A stretch of DNA of 64,000 nt, taken from Bacillus_BD oryzisoli. GTDB lineage: Bacteria; Bacillota; Bacilli; Bacillales; Cytobacillaceae. The stretch's first letter is position 1, and each line of letters opens with the position of its first letter. The position numbers and the translations under genes are program-made. The DNA is taken from positions 220,001 to 284,000 of the forward strand of contig NZ_CP137640.1 of NCBI RefSeq assembly GCF_036670025.1. Direction: 5' to 3'. Under the pieces are notes generated by a model. It was given only the letters and a program-made list of their open reading frames with translations. It did no database searches and was not told where the DNA came from. This document shows, piece after piece, positions 32,685 to 41,384 of this stretch.

Positions 32685-34196
32685 ATGGTCTCATCTTCAG
32701 GGAGTCTCCTCGAATTAAAAGGTATTGTGAAAAGCTTCGGTCAAAACCACGTGTTAAAAGGGATTGATCTTGAAGTTAGAGCTGGGGAAGTACATGTACT
32801 ATTAGGGGAAAATGGTGCAGGAAAGTCTACCTTTATTAAAATTATCACGGGTGCCTATCAAAAGGATGCTGGTGAAGTATATTGGAATGGTCAAAAGGTT
32901 GATATTCAAAAACCATCTGATTCAATTGCGTTAGGAATTGCCACCATTTATCAAGAGTTAAACGTCATACCAGAATTAAAAGTCTATGAAAATATCTTTC
33001 TTGGAAGAGAGCTCAAAAAGGGCGGAAAATTTTCCATGCTTGACATTGATGCGATGCGCAAAGAAGCAGAACGCTGCTTAGGAGTGCTTGGCCAAAGTCC
33101 GGATCTTGCCGACAAACCGGTAGGAGAGCTCGGTATCGGGCAGCAGCAGCTTGTTGAGGTAGCGAAAGCCATTGCATTGGATGCGAAGCTAATCATATTG
33201 GATGAACCAACATCCAGCTTGAGTGCACAAGAAGTAGAACAGCTATATGAGGTTGTTGAAGGTTTAACAGCAAAAGGAATTGCGATTGTGTTCATTTCCC
33301 ACCGTCTTGAAGAAATCAAGCGAATGGGCGATCGATTAACGATCCTCCGTGATGGCTACAAAATTGAGACCATTCCGGTTGCAACAACAGATCCAGATTA
33401 CTGGATTGAGCTAATGGTAGGCCGCTCGTTGGATGAAAAGTTTCCTAAACAATCTTTTACACTTGGAAAAGAGGGCTTTAAAGTAGAAAACCTTCTTGTT
33501 GAAGGAACAAAAGAACCAGTTAGTTTTTCAATCAACTACGGTGAAATTGTCGGGTTTTCAGGACTTGTTGGAGCGGGAAGAACAGAACTGGCAAGGGCAA
33601 TCTTTGGCGCTGACAGTAAAAATAAGGATGCAAGGATATTTATTGATGGTAAACAAGTTAACATAAATTCTCCTCGTGATGCCATTGATGCTGGGATTGC
33701 TTTTATTACAGAGGACAGGAAAAGTGAAGGGCTTCTGCTTGACCAGCCTGTTGATATGAATATAGCACTTGCTAACATGAAGGGATTTAGGGGAAAATCC
33801 AAACTGCTTGATTTAAAAGCGATGCGTGTGGAAGCAGAAAATTACATTAAAGAATTAAAGGTCCGTCCTAGCAGTATTGATCTTCATGCACGGAACTTCA
33901 GCGGTGGAAATCAGCAAAAGGTAGTAATAGCCAAATGGCTTTGTACAAAGGCAAAGGTTTTCATATTTGATGAGCCGACAAGAGGTATCGACGTTGGGGC
34001 CAAAGTAGAGGTTTATCGTTTAATGAATCAGCTTGTTGAAAATGGTGCTATTGTTTTTATGATCTCTTCAGACCTTCCGGAAATTCTCGGTATGTGTGAC
34101 AGGGTATATGTAATGCATGAAGGAAAAATCACTGCAAATATACCAATTGAAGAGGCTACGCAGGAAAGAATTATGAAAGCGGCTACAGGGGGTTGA
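32685..34196 (+). CDS. Sugar ABC transporter ATP-binding protein, RbsA-type double cassette
   Basis: The 503-residue protein contains two ABC domains. The first has an intact Walker A (GENGAGKST, 41-49), signature LGIGQQQLVEVAKA and Walker B LIILDEPTS. The second has a degenerate P-loop (SGLVGAGRTELAR) with signature FSGGNQQKVVIAKW and DEPTRGIDVG. This asymmetry is typical of the RbsA/MglA class. With the permease and lipoprotein that follow it forms an importer for a monosaccharide or inositol. The 11 bp IolR-type sites upstream favour inositol. Start ATG 32685 follows AAAGGAG. Confidence 0.92.
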   Translation: MVSSSGSLLELKGIVKSFGQNHVLKGIDLEVRAGEVHVLLGENGAGKSTFIKIITGAYQKDAGEVYWNGQKVDIQKPSDSIALGIATIYQELNVIPELKVYENIFLGRELKKGGKFSMLDIDAMRKEAERCLGVLGQSPDLADKPVGELGIGQQQLVEVAKAIALDAKLIILDEPTSSLSAQEVEQLYEVVEGLTAKGIAIVFISHRLEEIKRMGDRLTILRDGYKIETIPVATTDPDYWIELMVGRSLDEKFPKQSFTLGKEGFKVENLLVEGTKEPVSFSINYGEIVGFSGLVGAGRTELARAIFGADSKNKDARIFIDGKQVNINSPRDAIDAGIAFITEDRKSEGLLLDQPVDMNIALANMKGFRGKSKLLDLKAMRVEAENYIKELKVRPSSIDLHARNFSGGNQQKVVIAKWLCTKAKVFIFDEPTRGIDVGAKVEVYRLMNQLVENGAIVFMISSDLPEILGMCDRVYVMHEGKITANIPIEEATQERIMKAATGG

Positions 34197-34200
34197 GAAA

Positions 34201-35193
34201 ATGAGTCAAGTAGCAGTAAATCCAGTAAATGAAACAGTCAAGGAAAAGAAAACATTAAAGAGCTATCTTGGTAAGTTCGCACCACTTTTGGCTCTTGTTA
34301 TTTTGTGTATAGGTTTCGCAGTACTGTCAGACAAATTCTTAACAGTAGATAATATCACGAATATTTTCCGTCAATCATCTATTAATGCATTGTTATCTGT
34401 TGGTATGCTATTAGCGATCTTAACAGCAGGGATTGACTTATCGGTTGGTTCCATTCTTGCTCTGTCTATTATGGTTATGGGTCTTGTGTCAGTGACATGG
34501 AATATGCACCCAATCCTAGGAGTGCTTTCCGTGCTTGTTGTCGGAGCAGGTTTTGGATATCTAAACGGAATTCTGTTAACAAAATTACGCTTACCACATC
34601 CATTCATTTCTACGATGGGTACACAGTTCATCGCACGCGGCTTAGCGTTAATTGTAACAGCAGCGGCACCAATCGCTGGATTCCCATTCATGATTCAGTT
34701 TTTAGGCAGTGAGTTTATCGGACCAATGCCTGTCAGCTTCCTTCTTGTTATCGTTGTTTATGTATTCATGCATATTTTCTTAACAAGAACGCAGACAGGA
34801 CGCTATATTTATGCAATCGGCGGTAATCCGGAAGCAGCTCGTCTTTCTGGTATCAACGTTGACCGCATCTTAATTATCGTATACACAATCAGTGGATTAA
34901 TGGCAGGACTTGCCGGTTTAGTTATGGTTGGACGTGTTAACTCTGCATTCCCGCTTGCCGGATTACAATATGAGTCAGATGCAATCGCAGCTGTTATCAT
35001 CGGCGGTGCCAGCTTCATGGGTGGTGTTGGTACAGTATCAGGTACATTAATTGGGGCAATGACAATCGCCGTTCTACGTAATGGATTGAATCTATTGAAC
35101 GTATCTGCTGACTCTCAGTTAGCGATCATCGGTATGGTTATCATTGGGGCTGTGTTTGTAGATGTACTTCGTAACCGTAAAAAGAAAAAATAA
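34201..35193 (+). CDS. Sugar ABC transporter permease, RbsC-type
   Basis: The 330-residue membrane protein has about ten hydrophobic segments and the family motif AGIDLSVGSILALS near residues 79-92, followed by NGILLTKLRLPHPFISTMGT and IYAIGGNPEAARLSGI, the cytoplasmic coupling region. It is a BPD_transp_2 protein. It starts five bases after the ATPase gene stops, with AGGGGG as ribosome binding site, so the two are translated together. Confidence 0.93.
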   Translation: MSQVAVNPVNETVKEKKTLKSYLGKFAPLLALVILCIGFAVLSDKFLTVDNITNIFRQSSINALLSVGMLLAILTAGIDLSVGSILALSIMVMGLVSVTWNMHPILGVLSVLVVGAGFGYLNGILLTKLRLPHPFISTMGTQFIARGLALIVTAAAPIAGFPFMIQFLGSEFIGPMPVSFLLVIVVYVFMHIFLTRTQTGRYIYAIGGNPEAARLSGINVDRILIIVYTISGLMAGLAGLVMVGRVNSAFPLAGLQYESDAIAAVIIGGASFMGGVGTVSGTLIGAMTIAVLRNGLNLLNVSADSQLAIIGMVIIGAVFVDVLRNRKKKK

Positions 35194-35329
35194 TTGATTA
35201 TTAGTTTACTAGAAAAAGAAAAACTTGGCGGTAGGATAGCAGTACAAAAACTGGGGAAATAGCAGGCAGTATCACATTAGGGTTTCATAAAAAATTATTA
35301 TACAAACTATGATTACTGGGGGCATTAGT

Positions 35330-36310
35330 ATGAATAAGAAGGTTAAATTATTCGGTATGGCAGTAGCACTTTCAAGTATGGTATTTGCAGCTGGCTGCGG
35401 TAACAGCAGCAAAGAGGCGTCCAGTACTGAATCTAGCGGTGGAAAAGGCGGCGAGAGTGTTGCCGTTGTTTTAAAAACATTATCAAGTCCATATTGGAAG
35501 TATGTTGAAGCAGGGGCCAAAGCTGCGGGTGAAGAGCTTGGAGTCGATGTAACAGTTGTTGGACCATCTTCAGAAGCAGAAGTTATTCAACAGGTTAACA
35601 TGCTGGAAGACCAAGTCAGCCAAGGTCCTGGTGCGGTTGTAGTATCTCCTACGCAGCCTGAAACAGTTGTACCAGTATTAGAAAAGGCAGCAAAGGATAT
35701 ACCAGTTCTTCTTATTGATAGTGATGCAGATTTCGAAGGAAAAACAACCTTTATTGGAACAGAAAACTATTCAGCTGGACAGGAAGGTGGAAAGTTACTT
35801 GCTTCCATGCTTAAAAAGGGAGATAAAGTCGTATTAATTGCAGGTGCGCTTGGAAACCCTGCGACAGATACACGTATCAAGGGTGCTAAAGAAGCACTTG
35901 AAGCAGCAGGCATGGAAGTTGTAGCAGAGCAGCCTGCAGATAGTGATAAAGCAAAAGCGATGTCTGTTATGGAAAATATCCTACAGAATAACAAAGACGT
36001 AAAAGGTGTATTTGCAGCCAATGATGATATGGCCATCGGTGCATTACGTGCGATCGAAGCAAAGGGCTTAAAGGATGTTAAAGTAATGGGTGTTGATGGA
36101 ACGAAGGAAGCTGTTGAGTCTATTCAGGCTGGAAAACTTGCTGCATCTGTTGCCCAAAGTCCATATAACATGGGATATGCCGGCGTTGAAAATGCAGTCA
36201 AAGCCATGAAAGGTGAAAAAATTGAAGAACGTATTGACAGTGGAATTGATTTAATTACAAAAGACAACGCTGAAAAACAGTTAGAGTTCTTAAAGAGTAT
36301 TTCCAAGTAA
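35330..36310 (+). CDS. Sugar-binding lipoprotein of the ABC importer, RbsB-type
   Basis: The 326-residue protein has a lipoprotein signal ending FAAGC with Cys23 as the lipidated residue. A periplasmic-binding-protein type 1 fold follows (SSPYWKYVEAGAKAAGEELG, VVSPTQPETVVPVLEKA, DSDADFEGKTTFIGTENY, FAANDDMAIGALRAIEAKG). It would capture the sugar outside the cell for the permease. I chose ATG 35330 because ACTGGGGG precedes it; an ATG at 35309 would add seven residues and lacks a ribosome binding site. Confidence 0.92.
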   Translation: MNKKVKLFGMAVALSSMVFAAGCGNSSKEASSTESSGGKGGESVAVVLKTLSSPYWKYVEAGAKAAGEELGVDVTVVGPSSEAEVIQQVNMLEDQVSQGPGAVVVSPTQPETVVPVLEKAAKDIPVLLIDSDADFEGKTTFIGTENYSAGQEGGKLLASMLKKGDKVVLIAGALGNPATDTRIKGAKEALEAAGMEVVAEQPADSDKAKAMSVMENILQNNKDVKGVFAANDDMAIGALRAIEAKGLKDVKVMGVDGTKEAVESIQAGKLAASVAQSPYNMGYAGVENAVKAMKGEKIEERIDSGIDLITKDNAEKQLEFLKSISK

Positions 36311-36327
36311 TTAAGCAAATCAAAAAA

Positions 36328-36358
36328 CTTGTAGTAGATCGAATCGATCTACTACAAG
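36328..36358 (+). other. Near-perfect 31-base palindrome after the binding-protein gene
   Basis: CTTGTAGTAGATCGA and TCGATCTACTACAAG are perfect 15-base arms around a single A. No T run follows. Such hairpins after binding-protein genes often stabilise the upstream mRNA. Confidence 0.6.
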
Positions 36359-36431
36359 CTACATAATGGAAAAGGGCAAAAAAATTTTGCTTATGCAAGT
36401 TTTAGCCGTAATGAATAGGAGGTAATGGTCG

Positions 36432-37451
36432 ATGACAACGTTGACTATCGGTATTATTGGAGCAGGTAGAATTGGGAGATTACATGTAGATAATTTAAGA
36501 TTAATCTCTCAAATTCGTATTAAGAGTATTTCGGATGTATTTGTAAATGATCAGCTAAAAGCATGGGCAGAAGAAAGACAAATCGAAGTCGTAACAACAG
36601 ATTATCATGATCTTCTTAATGATTCAGAAATCCAAGCAGTATTTATTTGCTCGCCAACAACTACACATGCAACGATTATTAAAGAAGCAGCAGAAGCGGG
36701 TAAGCATATTTTCTGCGAAAAGCCAGTTAGTTTCTCAGTAGAGGAAACAGAAGCAGCGCTTGCTGTCGTTGAAAAAGCAGGTGTGAAGCTTCAAGTAGGC
36801 TTTAACCGCCGCTTTGATGCTAATTTCCGTAAAGTGCGCAACCTTGTTCAAGAGGGAGCAATTGGTACCCCGCATGTTTTGAAAATTACATCTCGTGACC
36901 CTCAGCCACCAGGTGTTGATTATATTAAATCATCAGGCGGATTATTCATGGATATGACGATCCATGACTTTGACATGGCACGTTATATTATGGGCAGTGA
37001 AGTTGTTGAGGTATCTGCGCATGGTGCAGTGCTTGTTGATCCGGCAATTGGTGAAGCAGGCGATATCGATACAGCGATTATTACATTAAAGTTTGAAAAC
37101 GGTGCTCTAGGCGTGATCGATAACAGCAGACAAGCTGTATATGGTTATGACCAGCGTCTTGAGGTATTCGGAGATAAAGGTGTAGCACAGGCTGATAATG
37201 TCCGTGAAACGACGGTTGAATTATCAACGGTTGACCGTGTGGAAAAAGAAAAGCCATTATACTTCTTCCTTGAACGTTATACACAAGCATATGTTAATGA
37301 AGTAAATGAATTTATTTCTGTTTGCTTAAAGGATGAAGCAGTAAGCTGCAATGGTTTTGATGGATTGCAAGCTGAGCGGATTGCGAAAGCTGCAAAGCAG
37401 TCCTTTGAAACAGGTGTACCTGTACAGCTGAAACAAGAGGTAAAAGCTTAA
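36432..37451 (+). CDS. Inositol 2-dehydrogenase-like Gfo/Idh/MocA protein
   Basis: The 339-residue oxidoreductase has GAGRIG at 10-15, CEKP with Lys97, and Asp174 and His178 in FMDMTIHDFD. It is of the type seen with inositol ABC transporters in rhizobia and actinobacteria (IdhA-like), which supports an inositol role for this operon. It ends the ABC operon before iolR. Start ATG 36432 follows AGGAGG. Confidence 0.87.
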   Translation: MTTLTIGIIGAGRIGRLHVDNLRLISQIRIKSISDVFVNDQLKAWAEERQIEVVTTDYHDLLNDSEIQAVFICSPTTTHATIIKEAAEAGKHIFCEKPVSFSVEETEAALAVVEKAGVKLQVGFNRRFDANFRKVRNLVQEGAIGTPHVLKITSRDPQPPGVDYIKSSGGLFMDMTIHDFDMARYIMGSEVVEVSAHGAVLVDPAIGEAGDIDTAIITLKFENGALGVIDNSRQAVYGYDQRLEVFGDKGVAQADNVRETTVELSTVDRVEKEKPLYFFLERYTQAYVNEVNEFISVCLKDEAVSCNGFDGLQAERIAKAAKQSFETGVPVQLKQEVKA

Positions 37452-37481
37452 TAAAAATTTGCAATCATGTATAAATCGAAA

Positions 37482-37515
37482 AAATAGATTGGGCTTCCGC
37501 TCAATCTATTTTTTT
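37482..37515 (+). terminator. Terminator of the ABC transporter operon
   Basis: AAATAGATTG pairs with CAATCTATTT, with a T run after it. Confidence 0.82.
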
Positions 37516-37524
37516 AGAAATGAA

Positions 37525-37580
37525 AAAAGCTCATTAGGTTTAAGTGACGTAAATTCTACTTATAACACTAATGGGCTTTT
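37525..37580 (-). terminator. Terminator of iolR
   Basis: AAAAGCTCATTAG pairs with CTAATGGGCTTTT (one wobble) around a 30-base loop. On the minus strand a T run follows. Confidence 0.6.
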
Positions 37581-37609
37581 CATTTTAGGATAAATAAGAG
37601 AGCAGCTTA

Positions 37610-38374
37610 CTATTCTGGAACAACAAGTTGTATATTGTTGTTTCTAGTATATTCTTGATAAGTTTCATTTGGCATCCTGTCAGTAACTATATAATCAATT
37701 TCATCTAAACCGCAGTATGTTTTTAAGCCGTACTTATCAAATTTATCATGGTCTACCAATAAAAAGACCTCTGCACTTCTTTCAACAATCGTTTGTTTTA
37801 ATTCACTTTCAAGTGGCGAAGCATTCGTTACACCATTTGTCAGAGAGATACCTGTAGAGGCCATAAATGCTTTGTTGATATTATAGGTTTGTAATAACTC
37901 CCTATTTTGCAGGCTGCCGAATGAATTTGTTTTCCGTTCAAGAATGCCGCCAAATGAAATGATATTTAAGTTTTCAAATAGGAGTGAGCGAACGACAAAG
38001 TCTAGACTATTTGTAATAATGCTCAGATGTTTTGTCTTTATAAATTCAAACATTTCAATCGTAGTTGTACCGGAATCAATAAAAATGATATCTCCGTCCT
38101 CTACATATTGTGCGGCTGCTTTTGCAATCATCACCTTTTCAGCTTGATTTCTGACTTGTCGATCAGTGAATGATTCAAGTTTGGCACGATTGTCATCATT
38201 TACAGCAACACCGCCGTAGACCTTTTTAATGTCTCCTTGTTCAACTAATTCCTGGATATCTCTTCTAATCGTATTTTTAGATACATTAAATACTTTCACC
38301 AGTTCATCTAAAGATACTGATTTGTGTTCAAGAACGTATTCATGAATTTTATTAATACGTTTATCTTTAATCAT
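37610..38374 (-). CDS. iolR: DeoR-family repressor of inositol genes
   Basis: The 254-residue protein has a DeoR-type helix-turn-helix (SLDELVKVFNVSKNTIRRDI near residues 16-35) and a DeoR C-terminal sensor domain (FIDSGTTTIEM, MASTGISLTNGVTNASPLE). It should release DNA when the phosphorylated intermediate made by IolC accumulates, as in B. subtilis. Sites matching the IolR consensus occur before at least six transcription units in the window, including its own upstream region (38443-38476). A perfect cre box also lies in its upstream region. Start ATG 38374 follows GGGAGAAA. Confidence 0.9.
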   Translation of the reverse strand: MIKDKRINKIHEYVLEHKSVSLDELVKVFNVSKNTIRRDIQELVEQGDIKKVYGGVAVNDDNRAKLESFTDRQVRNQAEKVMIAKAAAQYVEDGDIIFIDSGTTTIEMFEFIKTKHLSIITNSLDFVVRSLLFENLNIISFGGILERKTNSFGSLQNRELLQTYNINKAFMASTGISLTNGVTNASPLESELKQTIVERSAEVFLLVDHDKFDKYGLKTYCGLDEIDYIVTDRMPNETYQEYTRNNNIQLVVPE

Positions 38375-38410
38375 GGTTAATTTCTCCCTCGGACTATTAC
38401 GTTAAATTAT

Positions 38411-38425
38411 TGTTATCGTTTACAT
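38411..38425 (-). promoter_or_regulatory. Perfect cre box upstream of iolR
   Basis: On the minus strand ATGTAAACGATAACA fits WTGNAARCGNWWWCA at all 15 positions, 37-51 bases before the iolR start. Confidence 0.7.
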
Positions 38426-38442
38426 ATATTTATACTTCTATA

Positions 38443-38476
38443 TTACCAAAAAAATCACCAAAACTTAACCAAAATT
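38443..38476 (+). promoter_or_regulatory. IolR-type operator upstream of iolR
   Basis: TCACCAAAACT and TAACCAAAATT are 11 bp tandem repeats at 38455-38476; TTACCAAAAAA precedes them with one extra base. This suggests autoregulation. The rest of the 323-base gap up to pdxS holds the cre box and the pdx half-sites. Confidence 0.55.
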
Positions 38477-38612
38477 TTAAAAGAAAATCATGTAAATATA
38501 TATGAAAGAAATAATTTCTATTAACACTATTATTATATTGTATGCACTTACATTTTAAAAGTAAGGCACCATCATTTTTATTGCTTAGAGTTATGGACTG
38601 ATTTATCTGAGA

Positions 38613-38640
38613 AATATGGATGTGGTGAAAAATCCATAAT
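38613..38640 (+). promoter_or_regulatory. Candidate PdxR half-sites before pdxS
   Basis: AATATGGAT (38613-38621) and ATCCATAAT (38632-38640) form an imperfect inverted repeat. Exactly the same two 9-mers occur before the MocR-type gene at 42840 and 42883. Confidence 0.55.
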
Positions 38641-38697
38641 CTTGTTATAGTCTGTTTATCGCGTTGAAGCGGGAAATTGGGTTTAGGAGGAATATCA

Positions 38698-39579
38698 ATG
38701 ATTACAGGTACAGATCGTGTAAAAAGAGGTATGGCAGAAATGCAAAAAGGCGGCGTCATTATGGATGTTGTGAATGCAGAGCAGGCAAAAATTGCGGAGG
38801 AAGCCGGTGCGGTTGCCGTTATGGCGTTAGAGCGTGTTCCTTCTGACATTCGTGCTGCCGGAGGCGTAGCAAGAATGGCTGACATTTCTATCGTTGAAGA
38901 GGTAATGAATGCCGTTAGTATTCCTGTAATGGCAAAAGCGAGAATCGGCCATATTGTAGAAGCTAGAGTACTAGAGTCCCTTGGTGTTGATTACATAGAT
39001 GAAAGTGAAGTGTTAACACCGGCAGATGAAGAATACCATTTAAATAAAAAAGACTTTACCGTTCCATTTGTATGTGGATGCCGTGATTTAGGTGAAGCTG
39101 CACGTCGTATTGGGGAAGGTGCTTCTATGCTTCGTACAAAGGGTGAGCCTGGAACAGGGAATATCGTTGAAGCTGTCCGCCATATGCGTAAAGTAAATGC
39201 CCAAGTTCGTAAAGTTGTCCACATGAATGAAGATGAGCTAATGACAGAGGCAAAACTTCTTGGTGCACCATATGAGATTTTGCTGCAAATTAAAGAACTT
39301 GGTAAACTTCCGGTTGTTAACTTTGCTGCCGGCGGTGTAGCAACACCAGCTGATGCTGCATTAATGATGCAATTAGGCGCAGACGGTGTGTTTGTCGGTT
39401 CGGGTATTTTTAAATCTGAAAACCCAGCTAAATTTGCCAGAGCGATTGTAGAGGCTACTACTCATTATCAAGACTATAAGTTAATTGCTGAGCTTTCAAA
39501 AGGCCTTGGTGCTGCAATGAAAGGAATTGAAATCTCTACACTTGCGCCGGAAAATCGTATGCAGGAACGCGGATGGTAA
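38698..39579 (+). CDS. pdxS: Pyridoxal 5'-phosphate synthase subunit PdxS
   Basis: PdxS makes PLP from ribose 5-phosphate, glyceraldehyde 3-phosphate and ammonia supplied by PdxT. The 293-residue TIM barrel has the catalytic Lys80 in MAKARIGH and Lys148 in MLRTKGEPGTGN, the two swinging-lysine positions. Start ATG 38698 follows AGGAGG; an upstream in-frame ATG at 38677 precedes that site. It is followed 13 bases later by pdxT. The gene pair is transcribed away from iolR. Confidence 0.97.
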   Translation: MITGTDRVKRGMAEMQKGGVIMDVVNAEQAKIAEEAGAVAVMALERVPSDIRAAGGVARMADISIVEEVMNAVSIPVMAKARIGHIVEARVLESLGVDYIDESEVLTPADEEYHLNKKDFTVPFVCGCRDLGEAARRIGEGASMLRTKGEPGTGNIVEAVRHMRKVNAQVRKVVHMNEDELMTEAKLLGAPYEILLQIKELGKLPVVNFAAGGVATPADAALMMQLGADGVFVGSGIFKSENPAKFARAIVEATTHYQDYKLIAELSKGLGAAMKGIEISTLAPENRMQERGW

Positions 39580-39592
39580 GGAGTTTTTTAAC

Positions 39593-40180
39593 ATGATTAC
39601 AATTGGAGTGTTAGGACTGCAGGGAGCCATTAGTGAGCATGTCCGCTCTGTTGAAGCGTGTGGAGCGGAAGCAGTCGTCGTTAAAAGAGTAGAAGATTTA
39701 GAAGGTATCGATGGATTGATTCTCCCCGGCGGTGAAAGTACAACAATGCGTAAACTAATAGATAAATACGGGTTTATGGAGCCATTGAAGGAATTTGCAG
39801 CTAAGGGAAAACCGATGTTTGGAACGTGTGCCGGATTAATCCTGCTCGCTAAGGAGCTGGCTGGTTATGCAGAGCCGCATCTTGGTTTATTCGATGTAAC
39901 AGTTGAACGAAATTCTTTTGGCCGCCAAAAGGAAAGCTTTGAAGCAGAGTTGCACATTCGGGGTTTGGACGAGCCATTTACCGGCGTATTCATCCGTGCA
40001 CCACATATTATGAAAGCAGGGAAAAACGTTGAGATTCTTGCGATGCACGACGGCAGGATTGTTGCTGCCCGTGAAGGTCAGTTTCTTGGCTGTTCATTCC
40101 ATCCAGAGTTAACAGAGGATCACCGTTTTACGGAATTGTTTATTCATATGGTTAGAGAGTCTGTTGCCATTCATGAGTGA
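39593..40180 (+). CDS. pdxT: Glutaminase subunit PdxT of PLP synthase
   Basis: PdxT releases ammonia from glutamine and passes it to PdxS. The 195-residue class I amidotransferase has LQGAISEH, PGGEST, Cys79 in FGTCAGL, and His170 and Glu172 in SFHPE, a complete triad. The start is ATG 39593, with AAGGAG upstream. An in-frame extension to 39527 would overlap pdxS and has no support. Confidence 0.97.
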   Translation: MITIGVLGLQGAISEHVRSVEACGAEAVVVKRVEDLEGIDGLILPGGESTTMRKLIDKYGFMEPLKEFAAKGKPMFGTCAGLILLAKELAGYAEPHLGLFDVTVERNSFGRQKESFEAELHIRGLDEPFTGVFIRAPHIMKAGKNVEILAMHDGRIVAAREGQFLGCSFHPELTEDHRFTELFIHMVRESVAIHE

Positions 40181-40194
40181 TAATTAGGTTTATT

Positions 40195-40228
40195 AAAGAG
40201 CTTGCTATCATGGCAGGCCCTTTTTTTT
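40195..40228 (+). terminator. Terminator after pdxT
   Basis: AAAGAGCTTGC pairs with GCAGGCCCTTT (one mismatch) and is followed by a run of T. Confidence 0.82.
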
Positions 40229-40347
40229 ATTGCTAAACAGGCTGGTTGAATATCTAGCTCCATGCAAGTTTATGGAATCCAGTCCCGGCATATGCTAAAA
40301 TTTTATTCAGAAGATTCATAAGTCTATGAAAAAGGAATCAATATCTA

Positions 40348-41319
40348 ATGAATAAATGTTTGGAACTTTTAAATCAGCTGCCAATGGTGAAAAAGATTAC
40401 GGAAGATATCTATTTATTATCTATACCCGTTCCGTTTGGGATGGTGCAGGCGAATTGTTATTTAATGCGAGGAACAAACGGCATCACTGTAATTGATACA
40501 GGCGTGTATTCAAAAGAAGGAATGGATATATGGAACAGAATAATGGGAATGGGTATCGCCATTGAGAAGGTTGTTTTAACTCATTATCATATTGACCATT
40601 TAGGTCTTGCTAGATGGTTTCAGGAAAAGCATGGGGTGCCTGTTTTTATTTCGAGTGTCGGTAACAGAGAAATTAAAAGACGGCAAAAAAAGGGTTACGC
40701 AGATTATGTGATTAGCTTGTTTAAGCAGCATGGCTGTAAGGACTTTTCTCCCTTGGTAACAGAATATGATTCATACATTTATGACTTTGAACCGGATGGA
40801 ATATTTGAAGATGGTCAGAGTGTTAGGTTAGGCGATGAAATATATGAAGCTCTTTGGACACCCGGTCACTCTGCAGATCATTTTTGTTTTTATCATCCTG
40901 TGCAGCAGATCATGATCGTTGGTGATCTTGTATTGGATAAAATAGCTCCAATTGTATTAATTGAATCCCATCATGATGTAAATCCGCTTAGGGAATACTT
41001 CATATCATTTGAAAAAGTTGCAAAGCATTCTGTTTCGATTGCTCTTCCTGGCCATGGGAATGTCATTGAAAATGTATATAAGCGAATGGAAGAAATTCGG
41101 TTAGGGCACCGTCACCGCTTGGAGGAAATGACAGCAGCCATAAAGGATGAGGCAAAGACTTCATTAACTGTATCTGAGGAGATATATGGAAAGGGAAAGG
41201 CACTTAAATCTTCGACTCATTTAATGGCAACTATTACACGTTTTATTTATCTTGAGTCAATTGGAAAAGTAAAGTCTCAAATAATAGATGGAGCATTATT
41301 TTATAGCCTAGTTGAATAG
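40348..41319 (+). CDS. Metallo-beta-lactamase-fold hydrolase
   Basis: The 323-residue protein has the metal motif THYHIDHLG (His79, His81, Asp83, His84), followed by TPGHSADHFCF and GDLVLD, and LPGHGNVIENV near residue 235, the usual order of ligands in MBL hydrolases. A C-terminal helical region of about 80 residues follows. The family includes hydroxyacylglutathione hydrolase-like and RNase Z-like enzymes; the substrate is unknown. It sits between pdxT and the PdxR-type regulator without an obvious link to B6. Start ATG 40348 follows AAAAAGGA. Confidence 0.82.
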   Translation: MNKCLELLNQLPMVKKITEDIYLLSIPVPFGMVQANCYLMRGTNGITVIDTGVYSKEGMDIWNRIMGMGIAIEKVVLTHYHIDHLGLARWFQEKHGVPVFISSVGNREIKRRQKKGYADYVISLFKQHGCKDFSPLVTEYDSYIYDFEPDGIFEDGQSVRLGDEIYEALWTPGHSADHFCFYHPVQQIMIVGDLVLDKIAPIVLIESHHDVNPLREYFISFEKVAKHSVSIALPGHGNVIENVYKRMEEIRLGHRHRLEEMTAAIKDEAKTSLTVSEEIYGKGKALKSSTHLMATITRFIYLESIGKVKSQIIDGALFYSLVE

Positions 41320-41325
41320 AATTTA

Positions 41326-41368
41326 GGAATTCATCACCTTTTTGAAATAAGGTGATGAATTCCTTTTT
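41326..41368. terminator. Bidirectional terminator between the MBL gene and pdxR
   Basis: GGAATTCATCACCTT pairs with AAGGTGATGAATTCC, followed by TTTTT. The flanking genes converge here. Confidence 0.88.
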
Positions 41369-41384
41369 ATAGAGGGTTTTCTGC

